Positions 14,973 through 19,966 of a stretch of DNA of 19,966 bases are shown piece by piece. A model generated the notes under the pieces. It ran no database searches, had not been told where the DNA came from, and was given only the letters and a program-made list of their open reading frames with translations. Source of the DNA: Betaproteobacteria bacterium (lineage in GTDB: Bacteria; Pseudomonadota; Gammaproteobacteria; Burkholderiales; Burkholderiaceae_E); contig RFPW01000018.1 in NCBI GenBank assembly GCA_009925965.1, forward strand, positions 1 through 19,966. The letters are read 5' to 3'. Every line of letters begins with the position of its first letter. Position 1 is the stretch's first letter. The position numbers and the translations under genes were made by a program.

Positions 14973-15350
14973 ATGGGTTCATTCCAGGAATTCTCGAGTT
15001 CCCCGGTCAAAGCATCGACCATTATCGGAACCGACGTGGTCAATTCAAAGGGGGAAAACCTTGGGGACATCAAGGAGGTCGTGATTGACCCAAGCAGCGG
15101 CAAGGTTGCCTATGCCGTTGTGGCATTCGGTGGCTTTCTCGGCATGGGGGAGAAATTGTTTGCGATCCCCTTCAGCTCCTTTAAATACGACTCCACAACG
15201 AACGACTACGTACTTGATATTGCCAAAGAGCGGTTGGAGGCCGCGCCTGGGTTCGACGCAGACCACTGGCCGTCGATGACTGATGAAAAATGGAATCGGG
15301 ACGTCTATAAGTACTATGGCCGCCAACCGTACTGGGAAGATCGCGTCTAA
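14973..15350 (+). CDS. PRC-barrel domain protein
   Basis: This 125-residue soluble protein has a PRC-barrel domain at about residues 12-90. The pattern is 'ASTIIGTDVVNSKGENLGDI', then 'EVVIDPSSGKVAYAVVAFGG', 'GEKLFAIPFSSFKY' and 'YVLDIAKERLEAAPGF'. The C-terminal 'WNRDVYKYYGRQPYWED' is also typical of the stand-alone bacterial form. PRC-barrels act as binding or assembly modules; stand-alone copies often sit in stress gene groups, but the specific role is not known. The start is firm: AAGGAG precedes ATG 14973 at good spacing. A strong hairpin follows the gene. Confidence 0.92.
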   Translation: MGSFQEFSSSPVKASTIIGTDVVNSKGENLGDIKEVVIDPSSGKVAYAVVAFGGFLGMGEKLFAIPFSSFKYDSTTNDYVLDIAKERLEAAPGFDADHWPSMTDEKWNRDVYKYYGRQPYWEDRV

Positions 15351-15365
15351 AGCACCATCAAGCGA

Positions 15366-15409
15366 GCCCCCCCGGCCTCAACCTCAGCCGCCGGCCGGGG
15401 GCGTTCCTT
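15366..15409 (+). terminator. GC-rich hairpin terminator after the PRC-barrel gene
   Basis: The arm GCCCCCCCGGCC at 15366-15377 pairs with GGCCGGGGGC at 15393-15402, leaving two extra Cs bulged, and is followed by the partly T-rich GTTCCTTT. It lies 15 bases after the stop, between two convergent genes. Confidence 0.65.
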
Positions 15410-15445
15410 TGCGGCCGTCCCGCTTGCCTAGCAACCGATCCATTT

Positions 15446-15982
15446 TTATTTTCGTGGCCAACGAGGGTCGTGCGACTTTAAATCACAGAGATCGAGGTGT
15501 AGCTGTCCCACCAACGGCGCGAAGAGCAAGTTGGCTAAAGCCTCACCGCCCTGCTCCATGATCCGGATGTGATTGCGAATAAACATGGAGTGCAGGAGCG
15601 GCGCAGTAAAATTCATCCACCACCGCATGCTGTTGACATGCCAGTCGTAATGAACCACGCAGACCGAGCCTTCTTTTGAGAAGCTCCAGCGCCCAACACC
15701 CGATAGATCGCCCTCTACCGTTCCCTCGAGTGCCACCAGCTTTTGGATGCGTGTGGCACACACGTCAAACATCACTCGGTAGAGCCACTTGCTCTGCCAA
15801 ACATAGCGTCTGATATTGCCGAGACCATTGGGGGCGCCGCATGCCCTTTGTTGGACATCGCGCACGCCGGGCCACCACTTCGGCCAGCGCAGTGAATTTT
15901 CAATGGCTTCGTAGACCTGTTCCACCGGCGCTTCAATGCGCCAGATCGTCAGTAGATGATATTCCGCCAAGGGTGATCCCAT
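15446..15982 (-). CDS. SRPBCC-family (START-like) protein
   Basis: This 178-residue protein has the polyketide-cyclase/START-like fold. 'AEYHLLTIWRIEAPVEQVYEAI' forms the first strand and helix, followed by 'WPKWWPGVRDVQQ', 'GNIRRYVWQSKWLYRVMFDV', 'LEGTVEGDLSGVGRWSF' and 'CVVHYDWHVNSMRWWMNF', ending in the long helix typical of the fold. Such proteins hold a hydrophobic ligand; the ligand here is unknown. The start is uncertain: ATG 15982 lies right before the first strand and is preferred, but the open frame continues to ATG 16054 and TTG 16126, and none has a good Shine-Dalgarno. It converges with the PRC-barrel gene across the terminator hairpin. Confidence 0.8.
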   Translation of the reverse strand: MGSPLAEYHLLTIWRIEAPVEQVYEAIENSLRWPKWWPGVRDVQQRACGAPNGLGNIRRYVWQSKWLYRVMFDVCATRIQKLVALEGTVEGDLSGVGRWSFSKEGSVCVVHYDWHVNSMRWWMNFTAPLLHSMFIRNHIRIMEQGGEALANLLFAPLVGQLHLDLCDLKSHDPRWPRK

Positions 15983-16109
15983 TTGCAGAGCCGATTTCGA
16001 ATGCTCTGTCGTGGTCTTCGCAAGCCGCACAAAATTGACGAGAAACGCTCGCATCAACTGGGGGGTCAGCCTGTCTCGTAGTCGGCCTTGCTCGTCAAAC
16101 CGGTTAAAC

Positions 16110-16138
16110 GAGGCAATGCGAGGCAATGCGAGGCATTC
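16110..16138. repeat. Short tandem repeat GAGGCAATGC, three units
   Basis: Two perfect 10-base units at 16110-16119 and 16120-16129 are followed by a partial third (GAGGCATTC). The repeat lies at the upstream end of the SRPBCC open frame and partly explains why its start is hard to place. Confidence 0.8.
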
Positions 16139-16251
16139 AGGGGCGAGCGCCCGTCGCTGTCAGGCCAGTCTAATTACAAACCGGGCCAGAAGACACCGGG
16201 TTTCCCCGGCGCCTCTGAACCGCGCAAGTGCCTGGTTAAGCCTTCATTCAA

Positions 16252-16449
16252 TCATTTCGCAGGGACTTGGGGAGTGCTCTTTGATGGCGCTTGCGCCGCG
16301 CTGTGGTCGGCGCCGTGCGAAGGGTCTTGGGTCGGGTTTTGGGTGGCACTCTTTGAAGGCGCTTGGGAGGGACTTTGAGGAGCGCCGTGTGAAGGGTTCT
16401 GGGCAGGGGTTTGGTTCGAAGCCTGGGAGTCGTTCTGAGATTGCGCCAT
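16252..16449 (-). CDS. Small disordered Q/P/S-rich protein made of 24-residue repeats
   Basis: This 65-residue protein contains almost only Gln, Ser, Pro, Ala, Thr, Asn, Lys, His and Asp, with no hydrophobic core, so it is probably disordered. Residues 14-37 and 38-61 are two copies of a 24-residue unit sharing 'PSHGA' and 'QAPSKS'. ATG 16449 is preceded by GAGGATAT at usable spacing, which argues for real translation despite the low complexity. No signal peptide or known domain is seen. It may be a stress-related or surface-coating small protein, but I do not recognise the family. It lies on the same strand as the LysR gene upstream and the SRPBCC gene downstream. Confidence 0.6.
   Translation of the reverse strand: MAQSQNDSQASNQTPAQNPSHGAPQSPSQAPSKSATQNPTQDPSHGADHSAAQAPSKSTPQVPAK
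16267..16410 (-). repeat. Two 72-base coding repeats in the Q/P/S protein gene
   Basis: The units 16339-16410 and 16267-16338 encode the two 24-residue repeats. At DNA level they are diverged, but shared blocks around the PSHGA and QAPSKS codons remain visible. The gene appears to have grown by an internal duplication. Confidence 0.65.
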
Positions 16450-16492
16450 GGTAGATATCCTCTAGTTTGGTAGGGCTACACGAATTGAGGCC

Positions 16493-16603
16493 CTAGCTGT
16501 CATGCGCAATTTTTGCTCCCGCCTTGACACTCGCGTTTCGTGGAAGCTGTTTAGTTTGAGTTAGACGTCCATCGGGATGGGCTGGTCGAGTGAAGGTATT
16601 CAT
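16493..16603 (-). CDS. Possible 36-residue small ORF
   Basis: This ATG-initiated frame lies between the LysR gene and the Q/P/S protein gene. It has a GGAGG directly in front, but only two bases from the ATG, which is closer than usual. The product would be basic and polar ('MNTFTRPAHPDGRLTQTK...'), with no known domain. Chance occurrence is a fair alternative. Confidence 0.25.
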   Translation of the reverse strand: MNTFTRPAHPDGRLTQTKQLPRNASVKAGAKIAHDS

Positions 16604-16620
16604 TGCCTCCGCTAGACTTA

Positions 16621-17526
16621 TCAGCTTGTTTCGGGGCTAGCCTGCACCTCACGAAGTAGATGCTCTCGAAAGACCGCGGCAATCGGCGAAAGGACGCGGC
16701 TTCGAAGGTAGACAAGATGCCATTTAGAGGGTATCGGGAACCCGACAACCGGGAGAATCTGAACGCCGGTGTTGATTGCTCGGCCCTCGAGCGCGTGCCC
16801 TGAAAGGACCGCAAGTCCGAGCCCGCCTGCGACTGCTTCTCGAATGGCCTCGTTGTTTCCAAGTTCAAGGCGCACGATGGGCTTGAACCGCTGCGCCGCA
16901 AAGTGGGCATCAACCGCCAAGCGGGTGCCGGACCCGGGCTCGCGCAAAATGAACCGTTCCTGTTTTAGTTCGGACAACGAGATCTGATCGCGCCCCGCCA
17001 TTCGATGCGTCGCACTCGAAATCAGCACGAGTGGATTTGGCATGAGTTCGTCGTTGGCAAGGTCGAATGATTCGGGTGGCTTCGACATGATGTAAAGATC
17101 GTCCTGATTTTCACGCAGGCGATCGATTACGCCGTCCCGATTCAGAACGACCAGCGAAATCTCAATCTCCGGGTAGACCGCACAAAAGCTCCCTAGTAGG
17201 CGAGGCACAAAGTACTTGGCGGTGCTGACCACCGCGACCCGCAATCGGCCACGCGTCAGTCCTTTGATTGCCGCCACGCGTTGCTCGAACCCATCCCATT
17301 GGTCAGCGATTCCGCGAGCGGTACGTGCCAATTCCTCACCTGCCTCGGTTAGTACAACGCGCCTGGACACCACCTCGTATAGCGTCAACCCGATGGAATC
17401 CGTCACCTCACGCAGCTGCATCGAAGCCGTGGGTTGGGTTACATGCGTGCGACGCGCGGCTGCGCTGACGCTACCGGTTTCGGCCAGCGCCAGAAAAAGG
17501 CGTAACTGTCGGAAGGTGATATGCAT
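16621..17526 (-). CDS. LysR-family regulator, CbbR/RbcR-like
   Basis: This 301-residue protein is a full-length LysR-type transcriptional regulator. The N-terminal winged helix-turn-helix is 'FRQLRLFLALAETGSVSAAA' continuing to 'THVTQPTASMQLREV' (about residues 5-42). The effector domain follows the linker, with 'LRVAVVSTAKYFVPRLLGSF' and 'RLRENQDDLYIMSKPPE' resembling the CbbR/RbcR/CmpR branch that controls carbon-fixation and bicarbonate-uptake genes. It is divergent from the sbtA-like gene across 89 bp, the classical layout for a LysR regulator and its target. It probably binds this gap, activates sbtA and represses itself; this is inference from layout. Start ATG 17526, weak Shine-Dalgarno. 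Confidence 0.9.
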   Translation of the reverse strand: MHITFRQLRLFLALAETGSVSAAARRTHVTQPTASMQLREVTDSIGLTLYEVVSRRVVLTEAGEELARTARGIADQWDGFEQRVAAIKGLTRGRLRVAVVSTAKYFVPRLLGSFCAVYPEIEISLVVLNRDGVIDRLRENQDDLYIMSKPPESFDLANDELMPNPLVLISSATHRMAGRDQISLSELKQERFILREPGSGTRLAVDAHFAAQRFKPIVRLELGNNEAIREAVAGGLGLAVLSGHALEGRAINTGVQILPVVGFPIPSKWHLVYLRSRVLSPIAAVFREHLLREVQASPETS

Positions 17527-17541
17527 CTAGGTTGATCGATA

Positions 17542-17557
17542 TTTAGTTATCTATAAA
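17542..17557. promoter_or_regulatory. Candidate LysR-type operator in the divergent gap
   Basis: TTTAGTTATCTATAAA has inverted TTTA/TAAA ends and contains T-N11-A arrangements of the LysR class. It lies in the AT-rich 89 bp between the regulator and the transporter, 58 bases before the transporter start. It could also be part of the regulator's own promoter. Confidence 0.4.
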
Positions 17558-17615
17558 TCCATTTTACTTGATGCATCACTGGCAGTAGTCTGCATCCCAA
17601 CGCCAAGGAGCTTTC

Positions 17616-18623
17616 GTGCAGAACCTACTCGATCCGGCGATTCTCTTTTTTGTCTTTGGCGTGCTTGCCGGAACGATTCGATCGAACCTCGAAATTCCGG
17701 CGGCAATTTCTCGTTTTTTGTCGCTCTACCTGTTGATGGCGCTGGGCTTGAAGGGCGGATTTGCCTTGTCGCATTCCGGCCTGAACGCCGAAGTTGCGGC
17801 AAGCCTCGGCGCTGCCGTCTTGCTAGCGATCTTGATTCCGATCGCTGGGTACCTGCTGCTTCGCAAAATCGTGTCGGGATTCGATGCGGCTGCGATTGCC
17901 GCGACCTATGGCTCGGTGAGCGCGGTGACGTTCCTGACGGCAACACAATACCTCGACAACCAATCGATCCCGTATGGCGGCCACATGGCAGCTGCCATGG
18001 CGCTGATGGAATCACCGGCCATCATCTTTGCTGTCCTCCTTGCCAATCGCATCCGAAGTCACGCGCAGCCGCACACACCGCCGCACACACCGCCGCACAT
18101 GCCGCTGCACACACAAACAGACACCCAGACCATTTCGGTTCGGAAGGTCCTGCATGAATCATTTACCGATGGCGCTCAACTCCTGTTGCTCGGCGCAATG
18201 ATCGTTGGCCTCATCAGCGGAGAAGCCGGCGAGCGCGCGATGCAACCGTTCGCAGTCGACTTATTCAAAGGAATGCTGTCGTTCTTCCTTCTCGATATGG
18301 GTCTGATGGCCGCGCGAAGCCTCAATCAGGCGAGCACCAAGCCACCGCTTCTCGTCGTTTATGCCGTGCTTGCGCCGGTCATTCACGCCACCTTCGCACT
18401 GGGATTGGCTTTGCTACTGAAGTTGTCCTCTGGCGATGGCGCACTGCTCATGACGCTTGCAGCGAGCGCCTCCTACATCGCTGTCCCGGCGGTACTGAGG
18501 ATCGCGCTACCTGAGGCAAACCCCTCGCTCTACTTCGGGCTGAGCCTCGGGGTGACGTTTCCCTTAAACATTCTTTTTGGGATCCCAATCTACACCGCAG
18601 CCGCTCAGGGGGCACTCGGATAA
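17616..18623 (+). CDS. sbtA: SbtA-type sodium-dependent bicarbonate transporter
   Basis: This 335-residue inner-membrane carrier (cyanobacterial SbtA is about 370) has two inverted halves of five helices each. Key conserved segments are 'LLMALGLKGGFALSHSG', 'AATYGSVSAVTFLTA' (residues 96-110) and, in the second half, 'LLLGAMIVGLISGEAGE', 'LSFFLLDMGLMAAR' and 'AASASYIAVPAVLR' (282-295). The serine-rich turns correspond to the substrate and sodium sites of SbtA. Between the halves is a loop with histidines every four residues (149-165). The start is GTG 17616 with AAGGAG in front. No SbtB (PII-like) gene is next to it. The partner is the divergent CbbR-like regulator. Bicarbonate is the family substrate; other anions cannot be excluded. 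Confidence 0.87.
   Translation: MQNLLDPAILFFVFGVLAGTIRSNLEIPAAISRFLSLYLLMALGLKGGFALSHSGLNAEVAASLGAAVLLAILIPIAGYLLLRKIVSGFDAAAIAATYGSVSAVTFLTATQYLDNQSIPYGGHMAAAMALMESPAIIFAVLLANRIRSHAQPHTPPHTPPHMPLHTQTDTQTISVRKVLHESFTDGAQLLLLGAMIVGLISGEAGERAMQPFAVDLFKGMLSFFLLDMGLMAARSLNQASTKPPLLVVYAVLAPVIHATFALGLALLLKLSSGDGALLMTLAASASYIAVPAVLRIALPEANPSLYFGLSLGVTFPLNILFGIPIYTAAAQGALG
18072..18110 (+). repeat. 12-base tandem repeat encoding His-Thr-Pro-Pro units
   Basis: Two perfect units of CACACACCGCCG followed by a diverged third (CACATGCCGCTG) and a last CAC encode H-T-P-P, H-T-P-P, H-M-P-L, H. The repeat sits in the loop joining the two halves of the SbtA homologue and probably changes length by slippage. 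Confidence 0.85.
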
Positions 18624-18642
18624 GTCAGGACAAGCGTCTGCG

Positions 18643-19966
18643 TCAAGCCTCTGCACTTTTTTGCGGCCTCAGGTCGTAATATCCGCGTCGCTCATCTCGT
18701 ATGAGTGCGTCGACACGGTCAGCGACAATCCCAACTCTCAATAGCGTTTGGGACGCTAAAGCCAGGCTTCCCTCAAACACATCGGGCACTACCGATTGGG
18801 CTCCTGCGGCTAATAGAGTGTCGTAGTCCCGGTCGTCCTCGGTTCGAACGATGACTGGGACGTGGCCCGCATTGTCTTTGACCAGACCGATGATTTTGGT
18901 TGCAGCGGCTGTGTCGTTGTAACTCACGACGACCGCAGAGGCCCGGTTTAAGCCAGCAGCGAGCAGGATTGCGAGGTCTGTTGAATCACCGAGCTCCACC
19001 CGGTAGCCAGCAATACGGTCCTTGGCAACCTCGTCATCGTTGATCTCGAGCGCAATAAAACCAATTCGTTCCTTTTCAAAAAGTGCGGCGAGGTTTTTGC
19101 CGCATCGACCGAAACCGCAAATAATGACGTGCCGAGCTTCCTTCATCGCGTGTTTCGACAGTTCGGTAATCTCGACCGAGCGCTCGAGCCAGGCCGTGCG
19201 CGAGAGTCGATACACGAGCGCCTCAGATCGCAGGATCAGGAAAGGCGTAGCGATCATGGAAAGCACCATTCCCGCGAGAATCGGACTTACCCATGCGGGT
19301 TGAATCAGCCCGCGATCGGCGCCGAGGGTGAGGAGCACGAACCCAAATTCACCCGCCTGTGCCAGATAAATTCCAGTTCGAATCGATACCCCCCCGCGCG
19401 CCCCGAACGCTCGGGCGATGACAGCGATGAGCAGCCCCTTGACGAGAACTGGACCGAGGGCAAGAAGGAGCACGATGTGCCAGTTTTTGCCCAGTACGAT
19501 CCAATCGAGTTTCATCCCGATTGTGATGAAGAAAAGCCCCAGCAAAATGTCATGGAACGGCTTGATGTCTTCTTCGACCCGGTGTTTGAAGTCGGTCTCG
19601 GCGATGAGCATCCCGACGAGAAACGCGCCCATCGCGAGAGAAAGTCCGGCGTGTTCCGACACCCACGAAAATCCAAGAACGAGCAAGAGCACGTTCAGGA
19701 GAAAAAGCTCTTCGCTCTTTCGGCGGTCGACGATCTTGAGCCAACGACCAACCACCTTGTGCCCGCCCCAGAGCAGCAAAAACACAAGGGCAATCCCCTT
19801 GGCAAGGGCGATCGCCAGCATCTCCCAGAGATTCCCGTCGTTGATATCGCTCAGTGAGGGGATCAGAACAAGAAGCGGGACAACCGCAATATCCTGAAAC
19901 AAGAGGATGCCGATCACCAGTCGGCCGTGCCTTGATTCGAGTTCTGCCCGGTCGGCCATCATTTTG
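18643..19966 (-). CDS. CPA2 (Kef-type) cation:proton antiporter with RCK domain, N-terminus beyond the window
   Basis: At least 440 C-terminal residues of a monovalent cation/proton antiporter are present. The visible part starts at the conserved 'ESRHGRLVIGILLFQDIAVVPL' core segment (split across a helix), so the first helices lie past 19966; the Met at 19962 is internal. Further membrane segments include 'LSLAMGAFLVGMLIAETDFK' and 'IYLAQAGEFGFVLLTLG'. A cytoplasmic RCK/TrkA-N domain follows, with the nucleotide loop GFGRCGKNLA and acidic 'LEINDDE', 'LGDSTDLAIL' and 'VRTEDD'. Kef-type proteins release K+ in exchange for H+ under control of nucleotides or glutathione. It converges with the sbtA-like gene with only 19 bp between, without a clear terminator. 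The stop is TGA at 18643-18645. Confidence 0.92.
   Translation of the reverse strand, partial: KMMADRAELESRHGRLVIGILLFQDIAVVPLLVLIPSLSDINDGNLWEMLAIALAKGIALVFLLLWGGHKVVGRWLKIVDRRKSEELFLLNVLLLVLGFSWVSEHAGLSLAMGAFLVGMLIAETDFKHRVEEDIKPFHDILLGLFFITIGMKLDWIVLGKNWHIVLLLALGPVLVKGLLIAVIARAFGARGGVSIRTGIYLAQAGEFGFVLLTLGADRGLIQPAWVSPILAGMVLSMIATPFLILRSEALVYRLSRTAWLERSVEITELSKHAMKEARHVIICGFGRCGKNLAALFEKERIGFIALEINDDEVAKDRIAGYRVELGDSTDLAILLAAGLNRASAVVVSYNDTAAATKIIGLVKDNAGHVPVIVRTEDDRDYDTLLAAGAQSVVPDVFEGSLALASQTLLRVGIVADRVDALIRDERRGYYDLRPQKSAEA

Noticed and set aside
16194..16209. Small CCGGG/CCCGG hairpin after the Q/P/S protein gene
   Set aside because: The stem is only five pairs and has no T-run, so I do not call it a terminator.
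16524..16529. TTGACA on the plus strand as a promoter -35 box
   Set aside because: No acceptable -10 lies 16-18 bases downstream, and it would point into the end of the LysR gene.

Overview
The window looks like chromosomal DNA of a Burkholderiales-type betaproteobacterium. The grounds are the moderately high GC content, the dense bidirectional gene packing and the family mix: MipA/OmpV, DUF3309, DUF2805, DUF411, PRC-barrel, SulP and SbtA. This placement is inferred from gene content only. There is no rRNA, recognisable tRNA, CRISPR array or intact insertion sequence. I see 18 well-supported protein genes (two cut by the window edges) and a few tentative small ORFs.

Layout, left to right. 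(1) 1-239, minus: N-terminus of an AMP-dependent acyl-CoA ligase. It is followed by about 370 bp without a convincing gene and a low-GC, minus-strand DnaQ-exonuclease/GIY-YIG (UvrC/Cho-like) fusion at 612-2045. (2) 2198-4480, plus: outer-membrane MipA/OmpV protein, lipoprotein alpha/beta hydrolase (ATGA overlap) and a DUF2805 protein. (3) 4639-8114, minus: ferritin-like protein, aspartase-type lyase, DUF411 protein (ATGA overlap) and a membrane-anchored cupredoxin, probably one transcription unit with a copper/iron theme. (4) 8280-10828, minus: a flavodoxin-fold reductase with a cysteine cluster and a PQQ-type sugar dehydrogenase lipoprotein. (5) 11084-13953, plus: an AI-2E-family membrane protein overlapping a SulP anion transporter that starts at TTG. 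(6) 14109-15350, plus: three small envelope or stress-type genes (a C-x10-C repeat protein, DUF3309, PRC-barrel), closed by a hairpin terminator. (7) 15446-16449, minus: an SRPBCC protein and a 65-residue disordered Q/P/S protein. (8) 16621-18623: a divergent pair of CbbR-like LysR regulator and SbtA-type bicarbonate transporter. (9) 18643 to the window end, minus: a CPA2/Kef cation-proton antiporter with an RCK domain, lacking its N-terminus here.

How they may work together. The DUF411 protein and cupredoxin point to periplasmic copper handling. They are coupled to an amino-acid lyase and a ferritin-like protein. The LysR-SbtA pair, the Kef-type antiporter and the SulP carrier could together serve anion or inorganic-carbon uptake and ion/pH balance, but no RuBisCO or carboxysome gene is visible. 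The small proteins at 14-16.4 kb look like a general stress or envelope group.

The least familiar items are the five-helix membrane domain fused to a CopI-like cupredoxin, the triple C-x10-C protein, the repeat-built Q/P/S protein, the histidine/proline loop of the SbtA homologue and a possible 19-residue leader overlapping the ferritin-like gene. I see no single locus that is clearly a new defence or mobile system.
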